Positions 1-7,480 of a stretch of DNA of 64,000 nucleotides are shown here, piece by piece. This stretch comes from Sphingobium jiangsuense (GTDB lineage: Bacteria; Pseudomonadota; Alphaproteobacteria; Sphingomonadales; Sphingomonadaceae), in assembly GCF_014196495.1 (NCBI RefSeq), contig NZ_JACIDT010000006.1:62001-126000 (forward strand). Direction: 5' to 3'. The notes under the pieces are model-generated. The model searched no databases and was not told the origin of the DNA. It saw only the letters and a list, made by a program, of their open reading frames with translations. How positions within the stretch are numbered: position 1 is the stretch's first letter; the number at the start of each line of letters is the position of its first letter. The position numbers were made by a program, and so were the translations under genes.

Positions 1-822
1 ATTGCGCTGTTCGCGGCCGGTTCCGGCCCGACCAGGGAATATGCGCCCAAGGCGGCCGCCGCTGGCTGCGTCGTCATCGACAACAGCTCGCTGTTCCGCA
101 TGGATCCGGACGTGCCGCTGATCGTGCCCGAAGTGAACCCGGACGCGATCGACGATTACAAGAAGAAGAACATCATCGCCAATCCCAATTGCTCGACCGC
201 GCAGATGGTCGTCGCGCTCAAGCCCCTGCACGACGCGGCGAAGATCAAGCGTGTCGTCGTCTCGACCTATCAGTCGGTGTCGGGCGCGGGCAAGGCGGGC
301 ATGGACGAGCTGTTCGAACAGTCGCGCAACATCTTCGTCGGCGATCCGGCCGAGCCGAAGAAGTTCACCAAGCAGATCGCGTTCAACGTGATCCCGCACA
401 TCGACGTCTTCCTGGACGATGGCTACACCAAGGAAGAATGGAAGATGGTGGTCGAGACCAAGAAGATCCTCGACCCGGCGATCAAGCTGACCGCGACCTG
501 CGTGCGCGTGCCGGTGTTCGTCGGCCATTCGGAAGCGCTCAACATCGAGTTCGAGAATGAAATCTCGGCCAAGCAGGCGCAGGATATCCTGCGCGAGGCG
601 CCGGGCGTGATGCTCGTCGACAAGCGCGAGGACGGCGGCTACGTCACGCCGGTCGAATGCGTGGGCGACAGCGCGACCTATATCAGCCGCGTGCGCGAGG
701 ATGCGACGGTGGACAACGGCCTCGTCCTCTGGTGCGTCAGCGACAATCTGCGGAAGGGCGCGGCGCTCAACGCGGTGCAGATCGCGGAGCTGCTGGGGCG
801 CCGTCACCTGAAGAAGGGCTGA
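1..822 (+). CDS. asd: Aspartate-semialdehyde dehydrogenase, 5'-truncated by window edge
   Basis: The enzyme reduces aspartyl phosphate to aspartate semialdehyde with NADPH, a shared step towards lysine/diaminopimelate, threonine and methionine. The reading frame is open from base 1 and begins inside the N-terminal nucleotide-binding domain (FAAGSGPTREYAPKAAAAG). The catalytic motif NPNCSTAQ follows, with the nucleophilic Cys codon at 190-192, then the dimerisation/catalytic domain (STYQSVSGAGKAG). The remaining 273 codons match the C-terminal part of a roughly 340-residue family member, so about 65-70 residues are missing upstream. The next gene starts 11 bases after the stop. The identification is firm; only the 5' end is unseen. 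Confidence 0.96.
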   Translation: MALFAAGSGPTREYAPKAAAAGCVVIDNSSLFRMDPDVPLIVPEVNPDAIDDYKKKNIIANPNCSTAQMVVALKPLHDAAKIKRVVVSTYQSVSGAGKAGMDELFEQSRNIFVGDPAEPKKFTKQIAFNVIPHIDVFLDDGYTKEEWKMVVETKKILDPAIKLTATCVRVPVFVGHSEALNIEFENEISAKQAQDILREAPGVMLVDKREDGGYVTPVECVGDSATYISRVREDATVDNGLVLWCVSDNLRKGAALNAVQIAELLGRRHLKKG

Positions 823-832
823 CCGGCGCGTC

Positions 833-1465
833 ATGGGCGCGGGCGGGGACCGGCGGCATCTGCCGCTCGCCCAGCGCGCGATGATCGTCATTGTGCTGAT
901 CGCGGTGGGGTTGGCCAATATCGGCCAGCCCTATCCGCATCTGGCGCCGCTCCAGCATGTTCCGACGCTGGCGATCCTGTTCGCCGCGCCCTGGGCGATC
1001 AGGCGCTGGCGGCTTTCGACGGCGAGCGTCGTTTCCATCGGCCTGTTCCTGCTCGCCCATACGCTGGGCGGCCGCTATATCTATTCCTATGTCCCCTATG
1101 ATCATTGGTCGCGGGCGTTGGCGGGGCAGGGGCTGTCCGACCGTTTCGGCTGGACCCGCAACCAGTATGACCGGCTGGTGCATTTCCTCTTCGGCCTGCT
1201 CTGGACCTTGCCGGTGCGGCAGGCGCTGATGCGGCGGCACGGGCTGACGCCGGGGCTGGGCTTGTGGGCGGGTTTCGCCTTCGTCGGCTCGGTCAGCGCC
1301 TTTTACGAGATTTTCGAATGGCTGCTCACCCTCGTCGCGGCGGGCGATACGGCCGACTATTATAACGGCCAGCAAGGCGATATGTGGGACGCGCAGAAGG
1401 ACATGGCGCTCGCGCAGGGCGGCAGCTTCGTCGCTATCCTCTGGGCATGGTGGCGGCGGATCTGA
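833..1465 (+). CDS. YjdF-like (DUF2238) inner-membrane protein
   Basis: A 210-residue polytopic membrane protein of the DUF2238/YjdF family, whose function is unknown. About six hydrophobic segments are visible (around residues 17-30, 43-56, 65-80, 120-138, 145-170 and 195-208). They are separated by short loops carrying the family-typical YDRLVHF and YEIFEWL patches and a GDMWDAQKDM stretch near the C-terminus. The start is uncertain. ATG 833 gives a polar leader with no clear Shine-Dalgarno; ATG 881 would begin directly at the first membrane segment. It lies 11 bases after asd and may be co-transcribed with it, but nothing links its job to amino-acid synthesis. Confidence 0.8.
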   Translation: MGAGGDRRHLPLAQRAMIVIVLIAVGLANIGQPYPHLAPLQHVPTLAILFAAPWAIRRWRLSTASVVSIGLFLLAHTLGGRYIYSYVPYDHWSRALAGQGLSDRFGWTRNQYDRLVHFLFGLLWTLPVRQALMRRHGLTPGLGLWAGFAFVGSVSAFYEIFEWLLTLVAAGDTADYYNGQQGDMWDAQKDMALAQGGSFVAILWAWWRRI

Positions 1466-1469
1466 TAGA

Positions 1470-1513
1470 GCGATTTCGAAGCAGGTGGAAACAGCTGCTG
1501 ACTCGGAAATCGC
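1470..1513. repeat. Short intergenic inverted repeat (8-bp arms)
   Basis: GCGATTTC (1470-1477) and GAAATCGC (1506-1513) are perfect inverted arms around a 28-base centre that itself contains CAG/CTG pairing. It sits directly behind the DUF2238 stop and looks like a REP-type element. I found no second copy in this window. Confidence 0.5.
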
Positions 1514-1530
1514 GGAAAACAAGGATTATC

Positions 1531-1569
1531 CAGCCTCGGCCCGGTTCAGATTGAACCGGGCCGAGGCTG
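1531..1569. repeat. Perfect 18-bp stem palindrome
   Basis: CAGCCTCGGCCCGGTTCA (1531-1548) is followed after three bases (GAT) by its exact reverse complement (1552-1569). As RNA it would be a very stable hairpin in either direction. No T-run follows on the plus strand. On the minus strand the sequence after the hairpin is GATAATCCTTGTTTT, only weakly terminator-like. It separates the DUF2238 gene from the next hydrolase gene. Termination, mRNA protection or a REP element are all possible. Confidence 0.6.
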
Positions 1570-1615
1570 GAGGGCCGGTCGGCCTTGCCCGGACGGGCGA
1601 TGAAACGAGGATGAT

Positions 1616-2377
1616 ATGACGGACGTTCGCACCTACACCCTTCCCGGCTTCGACGGCGCGGCGCTGGCCGTGCATGAGGTGGGGGACGAGGGTGGGCGGC
1701 CCTTCTTCCTGATGCACGGCCTGTTTTCGAGCGCGCAGGTCAACTGGATCAAATATGGCCATGCCACGACGCTGGCGCAGGGCGGCTATCGCGTCATCAT
1801 GCCCGACTTCCGCGCCCATGGTCTGTCGGCGGCACCGCATGACCCGGCCGCCTACCCGGATTTCGTGCTGGTGAGGGATATGCTCGCGCTGATCGACCGG
1901 CTGGGGCTGGAGGATTTCGACCTCGGCGGCTTCTCGCTCGGCGCGCGCACCACGGCGGGGCTGCTGATCGAGGGCGTGCGCCCGCGCAAGGCGGTGCTGG
2001 CGGGCATGGGGCTGGCCGGCCTCGACCGCTGGTCCGGCCGCAGCCGCTTCTACCTCGACGCCATCGCGATGCGCGGGACGGTGACGCGCGACGACCCGCA
2101 TTTCATGGCGGTGATGTTCATGAAGACGATGAAGGTCGATCCGGTCGCGGCCAAGCTGCTGCTGGAATCGAGCGCGGATCTGGACGTGGATGCGCTGCTG
2201 CGGCTCGACCTGCCGGTCGGCGTGGTCTGCGGCGATGAGGATCAGGACAACGGCTCGGCCGTCGAACTGACCGAAGCCCTTGCCAATGCGCGCTATTACG
2301 AGGTGCCCGGCACGCATATGAGCTGCATCGCCAGGCCGGAACTGGGGCAGGCGGTGCGGGATTTTCTGGACGCGTGA
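1616..2377 (+). CDS. Alpha/beta-fold hydrolase
   Basis: A 253-residue soluble protein of the alpha/beta hydrolase superfamily. The oxyanion-hole region is FLMHGLFSSAQVNW (about residues 36-49), the next strand gives MPDFRAHGLSAAP, and the nucleophile elbow is GGFSLGART (Ser near residue 107). A late acid (CGDEDQDNG) and the terminal His in GTHMSC complete a plausible triad. The small cap region and lack of a signal peptide suggest a cytoplasmic esterase or C-C hydrolase, but the substrate cannot be read from sequence. ATG 1616 follows GAAACGAGGATGAT, with AGGA as a reasonable ribosome site. It appears to be a stand-alone gene. Confidence 0.85.
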   Translation: MTDVRTYTLPGFDGAALAVHEVGDEGGRPFFLMHGLFSSAQVNWIKYGHATTLAQGGYRVIMPDFRAHGLSAAPHDPAAYPDFVLVRDMLALIDRLGLEDFDLGGFSLGARTTAGLLIEGVRPRKAVLAGMGLAGLDRWSGRSRFYLDAIAMRGTVTRDDPHFMAVMFMKTMKVDPVAAKLLLESSADLDVDALLRLDLPVGVVCGDEDQDNGSAVELTEALANARYYEVPGTHMSCIARPELGQAVRDFLDA

Positions 2378-2450
2378 ATTTCCCGGAAGATTGACCTTTC
2401 GGGCCCTGCGGGTGCAGATTGCGGGCCTTGTCGGGTACGAAAGGGTTATC

Positions 2451-4286
2451 ATGAAACATCTCTGCTCGCGGGCCGCGCTGGCGGTTGCGCTCGTTTCGCT
2501 ATCGGCGCCGTCTCTTGCGCGGGACACCGCCCCTGCCGCTCCCACCGCCCCCACCGCTGCGCAGGCCGAGGCCTTTTTGAAGGAGGCCGAGGACACGCTG
2601 ACCAGGGAGGCGCTCGACGCCAGCCGTATCGCCTGGGTCAACGCCACCTACATCACCGAGGATACGGACGCGCTCGCGGCGGCCAGCGGCGCGCGCACGA
2701 CCGAACTGGGCGTGCGCTATGCGCTGGAGGCGGCGCGATATGCGCAGGCGCCCGGCCTTTCGGCGGAAACCCGGCGAAAGCTCGACATGCTGCGCGCCGG
2801 GCTGACGCTGGCCGCGCCCACCACGCCGGGCAGCGCCGCGGAGCTGAGCACCATCTCGACCGATCTCCAGTCCCGCTATGGCAAGGGCAAGGGCACGCTG
2901 CGCGGCCAGCCGATCAACGGCTCCGACATCGAGGAGGCGATGGGGACGGAGCGCGACCCGGCTCTCCTGCAGGAGATGTGGACGAGCTGGAACGACAATG
3001 TCGGCGCGCCGATGCGGCAGGATTATGCGCGCATGGTCGACATCGCCAATCAGGGCGCGCGGGAACTGGGCTTTGCCGATACCGGCGCGATGTGGCGATC
3101 CAAATATGACATGTCCGCCGACGAGTTCGCGACGATGATGGACCGCCTGTGGGGCGAGGTGAAGCCGCTCTACGACGCGCTGCATTGCTATGCGCGGGGC
3201 AAGCTCAGCGAAAAATATGGCGAGGCGGTGCAGCCCGCCAAGGGGCCGATCCGCGCCGACCTGCTCGGCAATATGTGGGCGCAGAGCTGGGGCAATATCT
3301 ACGATATCGTCGCGCCGCAGGGGGCGGGCGATCTCGGCTACGACATTGGCGACCAGCTGAAGGCGCGGGGCGATGATCCCGTGAAGATGGTGAAGATCGG
3401 CGAGGGCTTCTACAGCTCGCTGGGCCTCAAGCCGCTGCCGCAGACCTTCTGGGACCGCTCGCAGATCGTCAAGCCGCGCGACCGCGAGGTGGTGTGCCAT
3501 GCCTCGGCCTGGGATATCGATGCGAAGGACGATATCCGCATCAAGATGTGCACCAAGGTGAACAGCGAGGATTTCGTCACCATCCACCACGAACTGGGGC
3601 ATAATTATTACCAGCGCGCCTATCAGGGGCAGAGCTATCTGCACCGCGACGGCGCCAATGACGGCTTCCACGAGGCGATCGGCGATTTCGTCGCGCTGTC
3701 GATCACGCCCGACTATCTGGTGAAGATCGGCCTGCTGGGCGCGGACAAGGTGCCGCCCGCCGACAAGGATATCGGCCTGCTGCTGCGGCAGGCGATGGAC
3801 AAGGTGGCGTTCCTGCCCTTCGGCCTGCTGGTCGACAAATGGCGCTGGGGCGTGTTCGACGGCTCCATCGCGCCGACCGGCTATCAGAAGGCGTGGGACG
3901 ATCTGCGCCTGCGCTATCAGGGCATCGTGCCGCCGGTCGCGCGGGACGAGAGCCGCTTCGACGCGGGCGGCAAATATCATATCCCCGGCAACACGCCCTA
4001 TGCGCGCTATTTCCTGGCGCATCTGCTGCAATTCCAGTTCTATGAGGCCGCGTGCAAGGATGTGGGCTGGAAGGGGCCGCTGCACCGCTGCTCCTTCTAT
4101 GGCTCGCCCAAGGTCGGCGCGAAGCTGAACGCGATGCTGGAAATGGGCGCGTCCCGCCCGTGGCAGGAGGCGCTGCAGCAGTTCACCGGATCGCGCGAGA
4201 TCAGCGGGAAATCGATCAACCGCTATTTCGCGCCGCTCAAGACATGGCTGGACGGGCAGAACAAGGGGAAGATGTGCGGGTGGTGA
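2451..4286 (+). CDS. M2-family peptidyl-dipeptidase A (ACE-like), secreted
   Basis: A zinc peptidase that removes dipeptides from peptide C-termini, related to angiotensin-converting enzyme. The zinc site is HELGH at residues 380-384 with the third ligand Glu408 in HEAIGDF, the exact 23-residue spacing of gluzincins. ATG 2451 was chosen over the in-frame ATG at 2391 because it opens a typical signal peptide (MKHLCSRAALAVALVSLSAP, likely cut after SLA near residue 23). The mature protein is therefore predicted periplasmic. At 611 residues it has the usual length of a single-domain bacterial M2 enzyme. Downstream lies a repeat and the convergent peroxiredoxin gene. Family assignment is secure; the natural substrate is unknown. 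Confidence 0.93.
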   Translation: MKHLCSRAALAVALVSLSAPSLARDTAPAAPTAPTAAQAEAFLKEAEDTLTREALDASRIAWVNATYITEDTDALAAASGARTTELGVRYALEAARYAQAPGLSAETRRKLDMLRAGLTLAAPTTPGSAAELSTISTDLQSRYGKGKGTLRGQPINGSDIEEAMGTERDPALLQEMWTSWNDNVGAPMRQDYARMVDIANQGARELGFADTGAMWRSKYDMSADEFATMMDRLWGEVKPLYDALHCYARGKLSEKYGEAVQPAKGPIRADLLGNMWAQSWGNIYDIVAPQGAGDLGYDIGDQLKARGDDPVKMVKIGEGFYSSLGLKPLPQTFWDRSQIVKPRDREVVCHASAWDIDAKDDIRIKMCTKVNSEDFVTIHHELGHNYYQRAYQGQSYLHRDGANDGFHEAIGDFVALSITPDYLVKIGLLGADKVPPADKDIGLLLRQAMDKVAFLPFGLLVDKWRWGVFDGSIAPTGYQKAWDDLRLRYQGIVPPVARDESRFDAGGKYHIPGNTPYARYFLAHLLQFQFYEAACKDVGWKGPLHRCSFYGSPKVGAKLNAMLEMGASRPWQEALQQFTGSREISGKSINRYFAPLKTWLDGQNKGKMCGW

Positions 4287-4332
4287 TCGAGAAGGCTGCT
4301 ATTCCGCCCAGCCGCGCCTGCGAAGCAGGATT

Positions 4333-4405
4333 TTCTGCGCTTCGGTGCTCACGAACCTGAAGTTCGCTGCGCTCCGATGCTCGAAAATCGCACCTCTCGG
4401 CTCCA
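4333..4405 (+). repeat. Interspersed repeat, family A copy 1
   Basis: The segment begins TTCTGCGCTTCGGTGCTCAC and ends CTCTCGGCTCCA. The same start and end, with a diverged middle, recur at 27187-27256. Inside, CTGCGCTTCGGTGCTCA is followed by a near direct copy, CTGCGCTCCGATGCTCG. It lies just behind the M2 peptidase stop, in the gap shared with the convergent peroxiredoxin gene. Confidence 0.7.
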
Positions 4406-4450
4406 TCTGGATGGAATATCGATCCTTCTCGAAGCTCATCCCTGAGAGAT

Positions 4451-4486
4451 ATAAAAAGCCGGAGGGCGCGGGGCTCTCCGGCTTGT
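4451..4486 (-). terminator. Rho-independent terminator for the peroxiredoxin gene
   Basis: AAGCCGGAG (4456-4464) pairs with CTCCGGCTT (4476-4484). On the minus strand the hairpin is followed by TTTTTAT, and it lies about 20 bases after the peroxiredoxin stop. Confidence 0.8.
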
Positions 4487-4507
4487 TCGTATTGGCGGGG
4501 AATCCCG

Positions 4508-4990
4508 TCAGATCTGGCCCAGCATATGCTCCGCGCTCGACAGCTTGAAATCGCCGGGGGCCTCGACGTTCAGTTCCTCGATCACGCCGTCCTTCACCAG
4601 CATGGAGAAGCGCTGGCCGCGCGTGCCCATGCCGAATTTGCTGCCGTCCATTTCGAGGCCCAGCGCCTTCACGAAATCGCCATTGCCGTCGGCCAGCATC
4701 GCGACCTTGCCGTCGGCCCCGGCGGATTTGCCCCAGGCGCCCATGACGAAGGCGTCGTTGACGGCGGTGCAGGCGATGGCGTCCACGCCCTTGGCCTTCA
4801 GTGCGTCGGCCTTTTCGACATAGCCGGGCAGGTGCTTGGCCGAGCAGGTCGGGGTGAAGGCGCCCGGCACCGAGAACAGCGCCACGGTGCGGCCGGCGAA
4901 AAATTCGTTGCTGTTGACCGGCTCCGGGCCGTTTTCGCCCATTGTGACGAAAGTGGTTTCGGGCAGCTTGTCGCCCTTGGCTATGGTCAT
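4508..4990 (-). CDS. Peroxiredoxin, Prx5 type
   Basis: A thiol peroxidase that reduces hydrogen peroxide and alkyl hydroperoxides, probably with glutathione/glutaredoxin or thioredoxin as electron donor. The 160-residue protein has the Prx5 signature PGAFTPTCS with the peroxidatic Cys49; a second Cys at 74 sits in DAIACTAVND. The C-terminal half keeps the GMGTRGQRFSMLV pattern of this family. The start at 4990 is supported by GAGGAG seven bases upstream. The frame stays open further 5', but that extension overlaps yqgE on the other strand and has no family similarity. A terminator follows at 4451-4486. It is divergent from yqgE, so both promoters lie in 4991-5143. Confidence 0.95.
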   Translation of the reverse strand: MTIAKGDKLPETTFVTMGENGPEPVNSNEFFAGRTVALFSVPGAFTPTCSAKHLPGYVEKADALKAKGVDAIACTAVNDAFVMGAWGKSAGADGKVAMLADGNGDFVKALGLEMDGSKFGMGTRGQRFSMLVKDGVIEELNVEAPGDFKLSSAEHMLGQI

Positions 4991-5143
4991 GACTAATCTC
5001 CTCAGCTTGTATCCGATGGGCCTTTCAAGTGGAGCATGGGGCGGACAAGTCAAGGGGCGATGCGTCGAAAGCGAAGGCGTTTCCGGGTCCATCGATGGCG
5101 AAAGCGGTTGCCCGCGGGCATGCCGGGGGCTTAGAATGCGGGC

Positions 5144-5728
5144 ATGGAGCAGGACCGCACCGATGCGAATGGCAGCCCCCGTTTCTATGCGGGGCGCATG
5201 CTGCTGGCGATGCCCGGCATGGAGGACTCGAATTTCGACCATGCCGCGATCGCGATGTGCGTGCATGACGAGCAGGGCGCGCTCGGCCTCGATATCGCGC
5301 GGCAGGTGGAGGGCATTTCGCTCGCCGACCTGATGCGCGGCCTCGGCATAGAGGCGGAAGGGCTGGACGAGGTGCCGGTGATGTATGGCGGCCCGGTCGA
5401 TCCGCAGCGCGGTTTCGTGCTGCACAGCACCGACTGGGGCGGGCAGGATTCGGTGGCGGTGGCGGAGGACTGGGCGCTGTCCGGCTCGCTCGACGTGCTG
5501 AAGGCGATTGCCGAAGGGCGGGGGCCGCGCCGCTATATCGTCGCGCTGGGCTATTCCGGCTGGGGCGCGGGCCAGCTCGAATATGAGATGACCCGCCATG
5601 GCTGGTTCCTCGGCGCGGCCATTCCCGCCGTGCTGGACACGGTGGAGCCGGAGCGGCGCTGGAGCCATTGCTTCGCCGCCTGCGGCATCGACAGCCGCTT
5701 GCTGGCGGGCAAGGCGGGGCTCGCCTGA
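5144..5728 (+). CDS. yqgE: YqgE/AlgH family protein (UPF0301)
   Basis: A 194-residue member of the YqgE/AlgH family, cytoplasmic, with no firmly known biochemical role; family members have been tied loosely to transcriptional control. The hallmarks are the N-terminal AGRMLLAMPGMEDSNFDHA stretch, the YGGPVDPQRGFVLH motif near residues 85-98 and the GYSGWGAGQLEYE segment near 145-157. The start is the ATG at 5144; no strong ribosome site is visible. It is transcribed divergently from the peroxiredoxin gene and is followed by the 160-base leader of ahcY. Family identity is clear from several separate motifs. Confidence 0.93.
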   Translation: MEQDRTDANGSPRFYAGRMLLAMPGMEDSNFDHAAIAMCVHDEQGALGLDIARQVEGISLADLMRGLGIEAEGLDEVPVMYGGPVDPQRGFVLHSTDWGGQDSVAVAEDWALSGSLDVLKAIAEGRGPRRYIVALGYSGWGAGQLEYEMTRHGWFLGAAIPAVLDTVEPERRWSHCFAACGIDSRLLAGKAGLA

Positions 5729-5800
5729 ACGCGGCGGGCGGAGGGCTTTGCGCGGCCGGGTGGGCCTTCCACTTAAAGGAAGCTTTATATTGCCTTGCCA

Positions 5801-5844
5801 GGCAGCGCGCCGATTGCTAAGCGGCAGGCAATCGCCGCGCTGCC
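5801..5844 (+). promoter_or_regulatory. Long hairpin in the ahcY leader
   Basis: GGCAGCGCG (5801-5809) pairs with CGCGCTGCC (5836-5844), and CGATTGC (5811-5817) pairs with GCAATCG (5828-5834). One C/C mismatch lies between the stems and the loop has ten bases. It lies 45 bases upstream of the ahcY start, with no T-run behind it, so it looks like a structured 5' leader or a processing site rather than an intrinsic terminator. It does not match the SAH riboswitch consensus I know. Confidence 0.55.
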
Positions 5845-5889
5845 CTGCGTGCAGACGGTACGACGCCAGCAGTTATGGGAGAAACCTCC

Positions 5890-7296
5890 GTGGCCACCGC
5901 CGCTCTCGAAAAAGATTATGTCATCGCCGACATCGCCCTTGCGGATTTCGGCCGCGCCGAAATCAGGATCGCCGAAACCGAAATGCCCGGCCTCATGGCC
6001 CTGCGCGAGGAATATGGCGCGTCGCAGCCGCTGAAGGGCGCGCGCATCACCGGCTCGCTGCACATGACGATCCAGACCGCGGTGCTCATCGAAACGCTGA
6101 CGGCGCTGGGCGCGGACGTGCGCTGGGCGACGTGCAACATCTTCTCGACTCAGGATCATGCCGCCGCCGCTATCGCCGCCGCCGGCATCCCGGTGTTCGC
6201 GGTGAAGGGCGAGAGCCTCGCCGATTATTGGGATTATGTCGGCCGCATCTTCGACTGGGGCGATGACCAGACCGCCAACATGATCCTCGACGACGGCGGC
6301 GACGCCACCATGTTCGCGCTCTGGGGCGCGCGCATCGAGGCGGGCGAGGAACTGCCCGAACCCGGCAATGCCGAGGAAGTCGAGTTCCAGCGCGCGCTGA
6401 AAGCCTTCGTCAAGGCGCGTCCGGGCTATCTCACCAAATCGGTGCAGAACATCAAGGGCGTGTCGGAAGAGACGACCACCGGCGTCCACCGCCTCTATCA
6501 CATCGCCAAGGACGGCAAGCTGCCCTTCCCGGCGATCAACGTGAACGACAGCGTCACCAAGTCGAAGTTCGACAATCTCTACGGCTGCAAGGAATCGCTG
6601 GTCGACGCGATCCGCCGCGCCACCGACGTGATGCTGGCGGGCAAGGTCGCCTGCGTCGCAGGCTTCGGCGATGTCGGCAAGGGCTCGGCTGCCTCGCTGC
6701 GCCAGGGCGGCGCGCGCGTGATGGTGACCGAGATCGACCCCATTTGCGCGCTTCAGGCGGCGATGGAAGGCTATGAAGTCGTCACCATGGAAGAGGCCGT
6801 GCAGCGCTGCGACATCTTCGTCACCGCGACCGGCAATGAGGATGTGATCACCGCCGATCATATGAAGGCGATGAAGCCGATGTCGATCGTCTGCAATATC
6901 GGCCATTTCGACAGCGAGATCCAGATTTCCGGCCTCTCCAACTATAAGTGGACGGAGGTGAAGCCGGGCACCGACCTCGTCGAATTCCCCGACGGCAAGC
7001 AGATCATCATCCTCGCCAAGGGCCGCCTCGTGAACCTGGGCTGCGCCACCGGCCACCCAAGCTTCGTCATGTCGTCCAGCTTCACCAACCAGACGCTGGC
7101 GCAGATCGAGCTGTTCACCAAGGCCGACCAGTACAAGAACGACGTCTATGTGCTGCCCAAGCATCTCGATGAGAAGGTTGCCGCGCTGCACCTCGAAAAG
7201 CTGGGCGTGAAGCTGACCAGGCTGTCGAAGAAGCAGGCCGATTATATCGGCGTGCCGGTCGAGGGCCCGTTCAAGGCGGATCATTACCGCTATTGA
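5890..7296 (+). CDS. ahcY: Adenosylhomocysteinase
   Basis: Hydrolyses S-adenosylhomocysteine to adenosine and homocysteine, clearing the product inhibitor of methyltransferases and feeding methionine recycling. Substrate-domain motifs are [17 protein letters not shown] and [13 protein letters not shown]. The NAD-binding Rossmann motif [11 protein letters not shown] lies around residues 253-263, and the C-terminal PFKADHYRY tail inserts into the neighbouring subunit's site. I favour the GTG at 5890 (protein then begins [10 protein letters not shown]) because GGGAG sits eight bases upstream. The ATG at 5875 lacks a ribosome site and adds only five residues. A clear terminator follows. Length (468 residues) is normal for proteobacterial enzymes. 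Confidence 0.97.
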   Translation: MATAALEKDYVIADIALADFGRAEIRIAETEMPGLMALREEYGASQPLKGARITGSLHMTIQTAVLIETLTALGADVRWATCNIFSTQDHAAAAIAAAGIPVFAVKGESLADYWDYVGRIFDWGDDQTANMILDDGGDATMFALWGARIEAGEELPEPGNAEEVEFQRALKAFVKARPGYLTKSVQNIKGVSEETTTGVHRLYHIAKDGKLPFPAINVNDSVTKSKFDNLYGCKESLVDAIRRATDVMLAGKVACVAGFGDVGKGSAASLRQGGARVMVTEIDPICALQAAMEGYEVVTMEEAVQRCDIFVTATGNEDVITADHMKAMKPMSIVCNIGHFDSEIQISGLSNYKWTEVKPGTDLVEFPDGKQIIILAKGRLVNLGCATGHPSFVMSSSFTNQTLAQIELFTKADQYKNDVYVLPKHLDEKVAALHLEKLGVKLTRLSKKQADYIGVPVEGPFKADHYRY

Positions 7297-7320
7297 TCCC
7301 TCGCCATCGCGGGACCTGAA

Positions 7321-7356
7321 AAAAAGGGGGCGGGCTTCGGGTCCGCCCCTTTTTGC
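7321..7356 (+). terminator. Rho-independent terminator after ahcY
   Basis: GGGGCGG pairs with CCGCCCC, flanked by AAAAA and TTTTT, giving a hairpin with a TTTTT tail about 50 bases after the ahcY stop. The symmetric A/T flanks could let it act in both directions. Confidence 0.85.
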
Positions 7357-7480
7357 TTTCTGTTCGAAGCAGATGCTTTGCCTGCCCGGCTATTTGGGGT
7401 AGTCGCTGGAGCATGAGGACGGAACAGCGGCGCGGGCAGATGACGGGCGGGCAGGCGGGAGCCGGGCGGGCAGGGACCCG

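Noticed and set aside
4991-5668. N-terminal extension of the peroxiredoxin frame
   Set aside because: It overlaps yqgE on the other strand. The conserved Prx N-terminus and a good ribosome site are at 4990.
5729-5889. SAH or SAM riboswitch ahead of ahcY
   Set aside because: A strong hairpin is present, but I cannot find the conserved SAH-riboswitch core or pseudoknot partner; only a covariance-model scan would settle it.
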